Origin: SHXR01 sp046160305
GTDB lineage: Bacteria; Pseudomonadota; Gammaproteobacteria; Burkholderiales; SG8-39
Reading direction: 5' to 3'
NCBI GenBank assembly: GCA_046160305.1
Contig: JBJXGX010000302.1
Location: 18,017-82,016 of the forward strand
Length of the DNA: 64,000 nucleotides
In this document: piece after piece, positions 26,799 through 34,670 of the stretch
How the letters are laid out: each line of letters opens with the position of its first letter
Position numbering within the stretch: the stretch's first letter is position 1
Program-made: the position numbers and the translations under genes
The notes under the pieces: generated by a model
Seen by the model: only the letters and a program-made list of their open reading frames with translations
Database searches by the model: none
Told to the model about the DNA's origin: nothing

Positions 26799-27227
26799 CT
26801 ACAACACGAGTATGTGGCTGCGCTCGGCACCCTTCGCCGCTTCGCGCGGGATGGCCGAATCGAATGTCACGAATCGCCCGCCGCGACTCACCGCAAGCGC
26901 AAGAAGATAGACGTCAGTGAGTTGGCGGGGTCCGTGAATCCGCATGGGATCGGCGATGCGGGCATCGAGCAGGCTTACACCATCGGCCCAGAATTCATGT
27001 TGTGGCGCTCTGGTCGCAGCACCCAGGCGTTCGATGACAGAACGCACAGGCAGGGGATTGGGATACCCCGGGCCGGACATGATGCGTATGCACCCGTTCT
27101 GGGTGATCGGGCTCGACGCCCACCCTCCCTTCGCGGATTCAGTGAACCATGCAAGTGCGCGCGAATGGGAAACATGCTCGGCATCGAGCAATGCGATCAA
27201 CACATTGACATCGAGCAGCGCGCGCAT
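26799..27227 (-). CDS. vapC: VapC-type PIN-domain toxin ribonuclease
   Basis: A 142-residue PIN-domain protein. MRALLDVNVLIALLD gives the first acidic metal ligand (Asp6). Later acidic residues lie in QLTDVYLLALAVSRGGRFVTFD, the typical VapC C-terminal block. The ATG at 27227 overlaps the antitoxin stop as TGATG, the usual coupling of these pairs. The toxin cleaves RNA, often tRNA or rRNA, when the antitoxin is lost. This pair looks intact. Confidence 0.9.
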   Translation of the reverse strand: MRALLDVNVLIALLDAEHVSHSRALAWFTESAKGGWASSPITQNGCIRIMSGPGYPNPLPVRSVIERLGAATRAPQHEFWADGVSLLDARIADPMRIHGPRQLTDVYLLALAVSRGGRFVTFDSAIPREAAKGAERSHILVL

Positions 27228-27469
27228 CAATAGGCGTCGTCGTCGCGCAACTTGTCGATGAGCTCGTTCGTTACGATACCGCCCCGCTTAGGGAAAGGCC
27301 GCAATCCGTAGATCGCTTTCGGCTCGCGGACAGCAAGAGCCGGCGGCGGCGACACCAACGCCATGCGCGCCAATTCGGAAATCACCTCGCCGATGGATTT
27401 TTTGTCGCGCTTGGCGCGATCGCGGGCGGCTGCGAGAACGTCATCGGCGATATCAAGGGTTGTGCGCAT
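27227..27469 (-). CDS. vapB: VapB-type antitoxin (ribbon-helix-helix)
   Basis: An 80-residue antitoxin. RTTLDIADDVLAAARDRAKR is the ribbon-helix-helix DNA-binding part, and the C-terminal half (PKAIYGLRPFPKRGGIVTNELID) should wrap the toxin. The ORF extends to 27529, but ATG 27469 starts the conserved region. It overlaps vapC by one base. A perfect 8+8 bp inverted repeat 60 bases upstream is a candidate operator for autoregulation. Confidence 0.88.
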   Translation of the reverse strand: MRTTLDIADDVLAAARDRAKRDKKSIGEVISELARMALVSPPPALAVREPKAIYGLRPFPKRGGIVTNELIDKLRDDDAY

Positions 27470-27528
27470 CGATTCTATAAACTTCGACGTCCGGAAAGTA
27501 ATCCGACATCCAGAAAATAATTCCAGCA

Positions 27529-27548
27529 TTTGATGCTATCGCATCAAA
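27529..27548. promoter_or_regulatory. candidate operator palindrome upstream of vapBC
   Basis: TTTGATGC (27529-27536), a 4-base spacer, and GCATCAAA (27541-27548) form a perfect inverted repeat 60 bases before the vapB start. Ribbon-helix-helix antitoxins bind such palindromes to repress their own operon. The assignment rests on position and symmetry only. Confidence 0.6.
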
Positions 27549-27766
27549 CATCACGTGTCAATGCCGAACCCGGCTTACCAAACCCGATGTCAAATCCGAT
27601 GGGCGCCGGCCTCGATCAGTGACGCCGGTCACCCGTCGTTCGGCGTGGACTACAGCCCGAGTAGCCGGCGCTCCAGGGCTCCACGATTGACGCCGCACGC
27701 ACATCGGCCACAATCGAGCCGTTACGCGCCATGCATACCCACCGCAAGCCAACTGGAGGAACAAGT

Positions 27767-28633
27767 ATGAACGAAGTGCCTCGCCTCAACGGCGTCATCA
27801 GCGTGCTGGAACAAGGCAAGCCGACATTCGTGACGTTCGCTTCCGCCGATGTGGAATCCGCGATCGCAATCGGCGGTTCCAAGTACGACGGCGTGGTCTA
27901 CGAGATGGAACACAACCCTTGGGACGCCCGCGCGCTTCGCGATTGCCTGCAATACATGCTCAACCGGCGCCAGATCGCACAGAGGGGCTCCGTCGCACCG
28001 GCGGTGACACCGATGGTGCGGATCCCACCGAACGGCGGCGAGCACAACCAATGGCTCGCCAAGCAGGCGCTTGATCTCGGTGTGTACGGCATCGTCTGGC
28101 CGCATGTGAGCACGGTCGATCAGGCCAGGAACGCCGTGGCCGCGTGCCGCTACCCACGCCTGAAGAGTGCGCCGCTCTACGAACCGGCCGGTGTGCGCGG
28201 TGACGGCCCGACGCAGGCCGTCCGGTACTGGGGCCTCACGCAGCAGGAGTATTACGACCGCGTGGACGTGTGGCCGCTGAATCCTCGCGGTGAGGTGTTG
28301 GTGATCCTGATGATCGAGGACACCGAAGGCATCGCGAATCTCGATGCGATGCTACGCAATGTGCCCGGCATCGGCGTGATCCTGATCGGCGAAGGCGATC
28401 TCAGCCAGGAGCTCGGTTTTCCGCGCCAGTACGAGCACAAGGTGGTCATGGAGCACAAAGCCGAAGTCGTGCGCATCTGCAAGCAGCATGGCGTGGCCGT
28501 CGGCCATCCGCATGTCGACGGGAACAATGTGGAAGAGATCCTGAAAGAAGGTTATCGCTTCCTGATGCCCGCACCCGTGCGAAGCTACGCCGCGCTCGAC
28601 AAGGGAAGGAAACTCGCGGGCCGGGAAAGTTGA
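27767..28633 (+). CDS. HpcH/HpaI aldolase/citrate lyase family protein
   Basis: A 288-residue class II pyruvate-type aldolase. VRIPPNGG supplies the Arg that binds the enol pyruvate, MIEDTEGIANL holds the metal-binding Glu, and IGEGDLSQELG the metal-binding Asp. VYEMEHNPWD replaces the usual DxEHG block. The family cleaves 2-keto-3-deoxy acids or related 4-hydroxy-2-oxoacids to pyruvate and an aldehyde; the aromatic or sugar acid source is unknown. GGAGG lies eight bases before ATG 27767. The end of the gene faces a minisatellite. Confidence 0.9.
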   Translation: MNEVPRLNGVISVLEQGKPTFVTFASADVESAIAIGGSKYDGVVYEMEHNPWDARALRDCLQYMLNRRQIAQRGSVAPAVTPMVRIPPNGGEHNQWLAKQALDLGVYGIVWPHVSTVDQARNAVAACRYPRLKSAPLYEPAGVRGDGPTQAVRYWGLTQQEYYDRVDVWPLNPRGEVLVILMIEDTEGIANLDAMLRNVPGIGVILIGEGDLSQELGFPRQYEHKVVMEHKAEVVRICKQHGVAVGHPHVDGNNVEEILKEGYRFLMPAPVRSYAALDKGRKLAGRES

Positions 28634-28650
28634 CGCGAGCGTAGCGGGTC

Positions 28651-28770
28651 GGGCCTGCTTGCGCCTGCTTGCGCCTGCTTGCGCCTGCTTGCGCCTGCTT
28701 GCGCCTGCTTGCGCCTGCTTGCGCCTGCTTGCGCCTGCTTGCGCCTGCTTGCGCCTGCTTGCTCCTACTT
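28651..28770. repeat. 10-bp minisatellite, ten perfect copies plus two variants
   Basis: GCGCCTGCTT is repeated ten times without error from 28661 to 28760, flanked by one-mismatch (28651) and two-mismatch (28761) copies. The array fills the space between the aldolase stop and the stop of the converging emfourin-like gene and touches that stop codon. Being ten bases long, each copy shifts frame, so it cannot be a protein repeat of fixed phase. There are no spacers, so it is not CRISPR. Confidence 0.97.
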
Positions 28771-29067
28771 GATCGGCACCGGCTTCGAGCGCGCTCGCAA
28801 GAAGGCGACCAATGGCGCGGCGGCGTCGGTGAGCGCGCTGTCGTCCAGCGTGACGGTGATGACCGACCCATCATCCCGCTCGATCGCGATTTCATATTGC
28901 TGGCGATCGGCGCCCTTCGCACGGGTCGGCTTCATACGCTCGAGCCCGGCCGCGGCAAGCAGGCGCGCCAACAGCTTCTGCTCGCTTTTCGGCAGGTCCG
29001 CGGCGCTGACTTCGCAACCGCGGATCAAACCTGCAAATCCGCCCGACTGAATAAAACTGATCTTCAC
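28765..29067 (-). CDS. emfourin-like protealysin inhibitor
   Basis: A 100-residue protein with GTG start, lying 67 bases downstream of an M4 metallopeptidase gene on the same strand. It begins MKISFIQSGGFAGLIRGCE and contains DLPKSEQKLLARLLAA and ITVTLDDSALTDAAAPLVAFLRA, the layout I associate with emfourin. Emfourin is the proteinaceous inhibitor encoded next to protealysin-type M4 proteases. No signal peptide is seen, consistent with action inside the cell. The family call rests on both sequence and neighbour. Confidence 0.85.
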   Translation of the reverse strand: MKISFIQSGGFAGLIRGCEVSAADLPKSEQKLLARLLAAAGLERMKPTRAKGADRQQYEIAIERDDGSVITVTLDDSALTDAAAPLVAFLRARSKPVPIK

Positions 29068-29134
29068 ACGTCTGCCTCGCTACTCGATCAACGATGCGTC
29101 TACGAGGGAACCATCGCGCAGATTCCGACGAATC

Positions 29135-30217
29135 TCAAAGACCCACCGCCTTCCATGCCACATCGACCGCGTCGGCCACCTTTTGGCCTAGCTGCGGCGC
29201 CATCGACTGCGACACTTGCCGGCATTGCTTCGCGCAGGCAGCGAAATTGCTGGTGGGTGAGAGGTTCAGCATCACCTGGTACCAGACCTTGCCCACCGAC
29301 AGCCAGGCACTGCCGCCGACCGCCGTCGCCGCGAGGTAGAACGCGTGATTGGGGATCCCCGAATTGATATGGACGCCACCACTATCGGCGGTGCCCTTGT
29401 AGCGATTCTTGTAGTGCTTGGGCTGCGGGTCACTGCCGATGTCCGGATCGTTCTTATACGCCGTGCCCGGGTCTTTCATGCTGCGAAGCGCGGTTCGGGT
29501 CGGCGCGGGAATCAGGATCTCCTTCCCGATCAGCCAGTCGGCGGTCTTGGCGGTCTGCTTCTTGCGGTATTGCCGGACCAGTGACCCGAACACGTCGGCG
29601 AAGTGCTCGTTCAATGCACCGCTTTCACCGTAGTACTCGAGCCGCGAGGTGAATTGAACGACCCCATGGGTAAGCTCGTGCGCTATGACATCGGGGGATT
29701 TCGTGAAGCGCGTGAAGATGACGCCGTCACCGTCGCCATACACCATCTGACGGCCATCCCAGAACGCGTTGTCGTAAGCGATGCCCGCATGGACGGTTTG
29801 CACCAGCGCCATGCCTTTGTCGTCGAGCGAATTGCGACCGAAGATCTTGAAGTAGAGCTGCCATGTGGAACCGGCGTAGTTGTAGGCCTCATTCACCGCG
29901 ACGTCCGAGGACGCTGGTCCGCCTTCCGATCGCACCAGTTTCCCCGGCAGGAACCGATCGGGCGGATTGCGCTTGCCCTGGTCATAGACCTTGCGATTTG
30001 TCCTTGGTGTACCGGTCACCGCTTCATATCCGGTGATCTCGGAAGACAACGTCGAAATCACCGATCGACGCGCGCGAACGCGTGAGCCTAACTGCAAATT
30101 CTCGAGCGCGGTATCACGAACCTTGTCGTTCCCCGATTGCGCGAGTTTTTCGAGCATGAAGGGCGGGATGACGCAATGGATCGGGTTGTGACATCGGCAG
30201 AGGGACGCATATCGCAT
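29135..30217 (-). CDS. protealysin-like M4 family metallopeptidase
   Basis: A 360-residue thermolysin-family zinc protease. His180-Glu181-x-x-His184 (HELTH) and Glu204 (NEHFAD) form the zinc site, and GVHINSGIPNHAFY carries the catalytic His region. There is no signal peptide; the N terminus CRCHNPIHCVIPPFMLEKLAQSG matches the short propeptide of protealysin, whose PPxxL motif is characteristic. ATG 30217 begins this propeptide; the longer frame does not fit. It is followed by a putative emfourin. Protealysins are reported to act in or leave the cell by a non-classical route and cleave host actin in some species; here the role is unknown. Confidence 0.92.
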   Translation of the reverse strand: MRYASLCRCHNPIHCVIPPFMLEKLAQSGNDKVRDTALENLQLGSRVRARRSVISTLSSEITGYEAVTGTPRTNRKVYDQGKRNPPDRFLPGKLVRSEGGPASSDVAVNEAYNYAGSTWQLYFKIFGRNSLDDKGMALVQTVHAGIAYDNAFWDGRQMVYGDGDGVIFTRFTKSPDVIAHELTHGVVQFTSRLEYYGESGALNEHFADVFGSLVRQYRKKQTAKTADWLIGKEILIPAPTRTALRSMKDPGTAYKNDPDIGSDPQPKHYKNRYKGTADSGGVHINSGIPNHAFYLAATAVGGSAWLSVGKVWYQVMLNLSPTSNFAACAKQCRQVSQSMAPQLGQKVADAVDVAWKAVGL

Positions 30218-30358
30218 GATTACCTCGTCGCTGTTGTTGAACGGTACTTGCGTTGAACGGCGCTTGCTCCACGAACAATCGTACCCTGCGCGCAACGTCT
30301 CAACCATAGGCCGTTCGTCGGGTTTCCGAGCGCCACCATCACGCATCGGAACAACGCT

Positions 30359-31675
30359 TCAAAGCGTGAAGCGCAGGGCCTCAAGCAAGATACCGGGCAA
30401 CCGGGCGCTCGATGTGGACCGCGCGTCATAGGTCGACGGATCGAGCAGCATTTCGCGTTCCACGGTGAGATCGATCAGGTTCTCACCCAGCATGCGAGCG
30501 AGCGTATCGTCGAAGCGCATCACATCGATCGGGCCGACGATGCGGCCGTGCTCGACCCACAATGTCGCGAAACGCGTCATGCCGGTCATGCGCCCCGCCG
30601 AACGATCCGAATAATTCAGGTACCAGAGGTTGTTGATGTAAATCCCCGTGTCGAGCGACGCCAATACATCGCGCATCGCAAGCATCCCGGCGTGCAGGTC
30701 GAGCGACTCCGGCTTCTCGCCCGCGCCCGCACCGTTCGCAACGAGATTGAACTCCATCGCGGTGCGAGGCGCCACCAACAGCGTATCGAGCTTGCCGTTC
30801 GACACGAGCGGCACGCGATCGGGCTTGGTGAAGCCCTCGCCTTGAAACGCCGGCGCCGAGCCCTCGATCGTGTTTTCAACGATAGTGACCCGCTCCGACC
30901 AGTGCTCGCCTTGCGTCATTCTGAGGAGCGGACTCCATTTCGTTTGCATCGAGTGGGCCGAGAATCCGCCCCAGCCAAGCAACCCCATTACTTCGTCGAC
31001 CGCCTGCGGAGCGAGATACGCCCGGTATTCGCCGGGCGCGATCTGCCGCGAAGGCCGCTTCATCAACGTAAGTTGCGCCGCCGACTCGCGCAGCTTCGTT
31101 TGGAAAATACCGGGATCCCAGTCGAATCCGGCATAACTGGCTTTTACGGCCTTGTCGGCACGATCGTGCAGACTCCAGTCGAAGTTGAACGTCTCCACCC
31201 CATGCCAATTGCGCTGACCCAACGAATTCGCAAAGCCTCGATAGATGGTGCCGGCGCTATAGATGCCGACCAGATCGAGCGCCCTGGCCTGTTCGACGAT
31301 GCTCGCGACGATGCGCGTCGAATCGGGTCGCTTGCCCGCTCGATGCGAGGCGCTCGATTGCACCGTCGTCGAATAAAGGATATGCGGATCCGGCGGCAGA
31401 TCGATCAGCAGTCCGCGCGCATCGTCGATCGCCGAACGCAGTCGCGCACAGTCTTCGCTCCCGCCTTGCAATTCAAGTTGGACGATCGCCTGCCGATCGT
31501 GGTCGATCAATCGAACATAGGCCGTGCGTTGCGTAACGCTGCCCGGCTGGCGTACGCTCCCATGATTGAAGCGCACGAAGTCGGACTGCTCCGCGCCGAT
31601 CGAGACCAGCACCACTTCGCCGCCACGCGCGATCCGCATCGTTTCATCGGCAATCTCGTTGAACCACGACTCCAT
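30359..31675 (-). CDS. TldE/PmbA-like metallopeptidase-family protein (partner subunit)
   Basis: A 438-residue U62/TldD-family protein. It lacks the HExxxH zinc motif of TldD and so matches the inactive TldE/PmbA partner, which forms a heterodimeric protease with TldD. The C-terminal half has the family beta-rich pattern, including GIYINNLWYLNYSDRSAGRM. Its ATG overlaps the tldD stop by one base, showing coupling. TldD/E pairs digest unfolded or modified peptides such as microcin B17 precursor or CcdA. It lies 141 bases from the M4 protease gene on the same strand. Confidence 0.85.
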   Translation of the reverse strand: MESWFNEIADETMRIARGGEVVLVSIGAEQSDFVRFNHGSVRQPGSVTQRTAYVRLIDHDRQAIVQLELQGGSEDCARLRSAIDDARGLLIDLPPDPHILYSTTVQSSASHRAGKRPDSTRIVASIVEQARALDLVGIYSAGTIYRGFANSLGQRNWHGVETFNFDWSLHDRADKAVKASYAGFDWDPGIFQTKLRESAAQLTLMKRPSRQIAPGEYRAYLAPQAVDEVMGLLGWGGFSAHSMQTKWSPLLRMTQGEHWSERVTIVENTIEGSAPAFQGEGFTKPDRVPLVSNGKLDTLLVAPRTAMEFNLVANGAGAGEKPESLDLHAGMLAMRDVLASLDTGIYINNLWYLNYSDRSAGRMTGMTRFATLWVEHGRIVGPIDVMRFDDTLARMLGENLIDLTVEREMLLDPSTYDARSTSSARLPGILLEALRFTL

Positions 31676-33105
31676 CAACCGGCCCCGCCGAATACGTCCA
31701 CACCCCTGAACAAGCATGCGGGCGATGCGTGGCCGACGTGGATTGCCTGATTCGGCTCACCCTTGCCGCAGTACAACGTGCCATGGACTTCGAAGGTGTC
31801 GCGATTGCCCACCATTGCAAGACTGCGCCAGAACGTGGCCGAGATGCCGCGATAATTCGGATTGCGCACCACACCTTGCAGCGCTCCGTTCGCGATCCGC
31901 TGCCCCCACTCGCAGCCGAACTGGAATTTGTTGCGCGAATCGTCGATCGACCACGATGTATTGGTCCGCATGAGAACCCCATTCTCGATCTTGCCGATCA
32001 TGTCGTTCAAGGTGCTTTCGCCAGGCTCGACATTGAGATTGGCCATGCGATCGATCGGCGGACGATTCCATCCGCATGCGCGCGAATTGGCCACACCAGG
32101 CATGCCTCCGCGACGCTGCGACAGGCGTCCGCCCAGCGGTTGCTGCAAGATGCCCGCGCGGATCAACGTTGCTTTCTCAGCGCGCGTGCCATCGTCATCG
32201 TAGGCAAAACTCGCCAGCTCGTTCGGATCAGTCGGGTCGTACGTGACGTTCAGAAGTGGCGAACCGTATTGATAGCTGCCGAACATCGCGGGGGTCACAA
32301 AGCTCGTGCCCGCGTAATTGCGCTCATCACCCAGAATGCGATCGAGCTCCAGAGGATGGCCGATCGATTCGTGGATCTGCAGCATCATCTGATCGGGCAT
32401 CAGGACCAGATCCATTACCCCGGTGGGGCAATTCGGCGCGCCCAGCAATTGCAGCACTTCATCGGCAAGCATTCGCATGCGACCACGCATGCCGACCCGC
32501 TCGAGCGTTTCCATCCCGCCTTGCTGGTAATGGTCGAAGGTGCGCGACTGCGATGCGCCACCCTCGCTTGCGATGACGTGGCCGTAGGGCAGAACGAAAT
32601 TGAAATGCTGCTCGATGTCCGCGCCTGCATTCGACAAGAACAGCGTGCGAACACGACGCATCTCGAGGCTCACCAGCCGATCGGTAATCCGATCGTCGAT
32701 GCGAGCGCCCGCGCACTCCTCGCGCATGAAGTCGAGGAGATCCTTTCTTGCGAAATCGATGCCGCGCGCAGCCGGCACGAGCACCCGCACCGGATCGCGA
32801 TCAAACATGGCGGGCTCGATCCCCGGCACGCTGAGCCCGCGCGTCGCCCGCGCCCATTCAGTCGCGCGATCGAGGGCGGCTTGCAGTCCGGATAGCGAGC
32901 AATCGCTGGTGGCCGTGTAGCCGTAACCGGTGCCGATCACGGCGGTGACCATCGCCCCGCGATCGACCGACCGGCTTGGCGGCTGAACGACATCGCTGTG
33001 AACGTCGAGGCGCTCGGTGGCCTCTTCCTGCCAGCGCATGGACCAATAGGGGGCGCTCGAACGAAGGCGCGCGGCCTCGACCTTCAAACCATCAATGGGA
33101 TCCAC
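31675..33105 (-). CDS. TldD-like metalloprotease subunit
   Basis: A 476-residue U62-family protein with the active zinc motif His245-Glu-Ser-Ile-Gly-His250, typical of TldD. GGMPGVANSRACG and the WSIDDSRNKFQFG C-terminal block are characteristic of the family. The start is uncertain: the frame is open to 33438 inside the epimerase gene; I choose GTG 33105, 17 bases after the epimerase stop. It forms a coupled pair with the downstream TldE-like gene and is the catalytic half of the complex. Confidence 0.85.
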   Translation of the reverse strand: MDPIDGLKVEAARLRSSAPYWSMRWQEEATERLDVHSDVVQPPSRSVDRGAMVTAVIGTGYGYTATSDCSLSGLQAALDRATEWARATRGLSVPGIEPAMFDRDPVRVLVPAARGIDFARKDLLDFMREECAGARIDDRITDRLVSLEMRRVRTLFLSNAGADIEQHFNFVLPYGHVIASEGGASQSRTFDHYQQGGMETLERVGMRGRMRMLADEVLQLLGAPNCPTGVMDLVLMPDQMMLQIHESIGHPLELDRILGDERNYAGTSFVTPAMFGSYQYGSPLLNVTYDPTDPNELASFAYDDDGTRAEKATLIRAGILQQPLGGRLSQRRGGMPGVANSRACGWNRPPIDRMANLNVEPGESTLNDMIGKIENGVLMRTNTSWSIDDSRNKFQFGCEWGQRIANGALQGVVRNPNYRGISATFWRSLAMVGNRDTFEVHGTLYCGKGEPNQAIHVGHASPACLFRGVDVFGGAG

Positions 33106-33122
33106 GTGGCGCTTTGCTCGTG

Positions 33123-34085
33123 TTACGCCGCGGCTCCACTCCTGTACCACGCGACCATATCGCGCACCGCATCGACGATCTGGAACTGCGGCGCGAATCC
33201 GAGCACCTCTTTGGCGGCGGACAGATTCGAGAATTTCGTCATTCCCTGCAACGCTGGTGTTGCATTGGAAGGCGTCTCGATGCGGACTTTCGCACCGGGC
33301 ACCACGGTCTTCAACGCCGCGGAAAGTGCTTCGGGGCTGGTCAGGTTCCCCATTGTCAGATTGAAAACGCGGCGCTTGAGCGCGGGCGCCTGCAACGCGA
33401 GAACCGTGCCGCGCGCCGCATCCTTCGAGTAGACCCACTCGATGACCGAGGCGGGAATGACGGCTTCCTCACCTTGCATCGCTGCACGGATCATCGCGAG
33501 AAATACGTTGCTCGGTCCGCCGCCGCCCGCGCCGCCCCAGGGACCGGCCACCGCACCGTAGCGCATCGCGGCGAACTCAAGACCATACCAGCGCGCATAG
33601 TTGAGACCGATGTTCTCGACCGCCTGCTTGCAGGACGAGTAGATGGAAATCGGACGCGGAAAGCCCTCCTCGTGCATCGAGTCGCCGCCGCCCTCGCCGC
33701 CCGCCACATGATGGTTCAATACATTGCTGCTCGCCACGACCACACGCTCGACCCCAAGCAGACGCGCGGTTTCGAGCACATTCGCGGTGCCCATGATGTT
33801 GAGCTGGATCGCGGCGTACGGGTCTTTCTGCGCACCGATCGTGAGCATCGGGTTGGCGGCCATATGGATGATCCGCTTGATCCCTTCCGCGCGAATGATC
33901 TGCGGCAGTGAAAACGGCTGCAACACATCGCCCTCGACGATCTTCACTTTGGACAAGTCGACGATCTCGCCAAGCGCCTTGGGCTGCGGCGCGCGATCCA
34001 TGAGGACAGGCCGCTCGCCTTGTTCAACCAGAATTCGCGCGATCTGCGAACCGACCAATCCCGCACCGATCACCAACACAGTCAT
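33123..34085 (-). CDS. NAD-dependent epimerase/dehydratase (extended SDR)
   Basis: A 320-residue extended SDR. The N-terminal NAD site is VIGAGLVGSQIARIL. Here the usual TGxxGxxG is GAGLVG, which occurs in some epimerases. A possible catalytic Ser lies in ASSNVLNHH, and the later SIYSSCKQAVENIG resembles YxxxK (Y..SCK). GGAG lies seven bases before ATG 34085. It is the first gene of a minus-strand run with TldD and TldE (17 bases to TldD). The substrate is likely a nucleotide sugar or similar; unknown. Confidence 0.85.
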   Translation of the reverse strand: MTVLVIGAGLVGSQIARILVEQGERPVLMDRAPQPKALGEIVDLSKVKIVEGDVLQPFSLPQIIRAEGIKRIIHMAANPMLTIGAQKDPYAAIQLNIMGTANVLETARLLGVERVVVASSNVLNHHVAGGEGGGDSMHEEGFPRPISIYSSCKQAVENIGLNYARWYGLEFAAMRYGAVAGPWGGAGGGGPSNVFLAMIRAAMQGEEAVIPASVIEWVYSKDAARGTVLALQAPALKRRVFNLTMGNLTSPEALSAALKTVVPGAKVRIETPSNATPALQGMTKFSNLSAAKEVLGFAPQFQIVDAVRDMVAWYRSGAAA

Positions 34086-34436
34086 GTCCCGCTCCCAAAA
34101 TTTGATCCGAGGCGGATTATGGCACTGCGGCAAGCGATGCCGGTGCGCAGGTGCCATGGACAAATCTGCCTGCGCTCACTCTTCGACAAGCTCAGGGCGA
34201 ACGGAGGGCGCTCAAATTTCGTTGGCCTCAGGGCGAGCGAAGGGTTTGGTGTGCGGCGTACCAGATCGGGCCCCGCCCGTTCGTCCTGAGCCTGTCGAAG
34301 GATGAACGCGCAGAGGCAGCCAAGTTCAACGGCTCCGCAGCAACCAGCGCCTTTCAGCGGGCTTTAAGGCGCCGCGGGCGATGCTTGCAAGTGGAGCCGG
34401 GCATCGGGCCTGGTCCATCGAACAAGGGATCGCGCC
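34086..34436. other. repeat-rich divergent intergenic region
   Basis: About 350 bases holding the epimerase promoter and the leader of the small membrane protein. Two copies of the TTCGCCCTGAGC-type repeat face each other: 34182-34204 (minus orientation) and 34278-34308 (plus orientation). No gene is supported between them. Confidence 0.7.
34182..34308. repeat. head-to-head pair of dispersed TTCGCCCTGAGC repeats
   Basis: 34182-34204 reads TTCGACAAGCTCAGGGCGAA, and 34278-34308 reads CGTTCGTCCTGAGCCTGTCG then AAGGATGAACG. They are the same repeat in opposite directions with about 73 bases between, able to form a long hairpin. The second copy has its own short palindromic ends (CGTTC.../...GAACG). 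Confidence 0.85.
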
Positions 34437-34643
34437 ATGCATCGCATTGCCTCACTGCTCCCGTTGCTGATCGCCACGGCCGTCAACGCCCAGACCACGA
34501 CCGCCGACACCTCCGGCGAGAACGCAGGCCCGCTTACCATGATCCTCTTCGCGGCCGTTTTTTTCGGCGCCTGTGCGTGGTACGCTTGGATGACTTGGCG
34601 CAACGAAAAACGGGATCGTCAGGCCGTCAAGAAAGCGGGCTAG
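34437..34643 (+). CDS. small single-pass membrane protein with signal peptide
   Basis: A 68-residue protein. MHRIASLLPLLIATAVNAQ is a good signal peptide with Ala-x-Ala-type end. LTMILFAAVFFGACAWYAWMTW is one membrane helix, and the tail RNEKRDRQAVKKAG is strongly basic and so probably cytoplasmic. It starts at ATG 34437 and sits 27 bases before the ArnT-like gene, so they may be one unit. No family was recognised. Confidence 0.6.
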   Translation: MHRIASLLPLLIATAVNAQTTTADTSGENAGPLTMILFAAVFFGACAWYAWMTWRNEKRDRQAVKKAG

Positions 34644-34670
34644 ATCCCCGCCGCGCGCCCGCCATGCGCT

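Noticed and set aside
28651..28770. CRISPR-like array
   Set aside because: The units are contiguous with no spacers, so it is a minisatellite.
28446..28922. Minus-strand frame with repeated KQAQAGASRR
   Set aside because: It is only a translation of the 10-bp minisatellite plus antisense of the aldolase and emfourin-like genes.
31675..33438. TldD reading frame extended into the epimerase gene
   Set aside because: The first ~110 codons have no similarity to TldD and lie antiframe inside the upstream gene; GTG 33105 fits the length.
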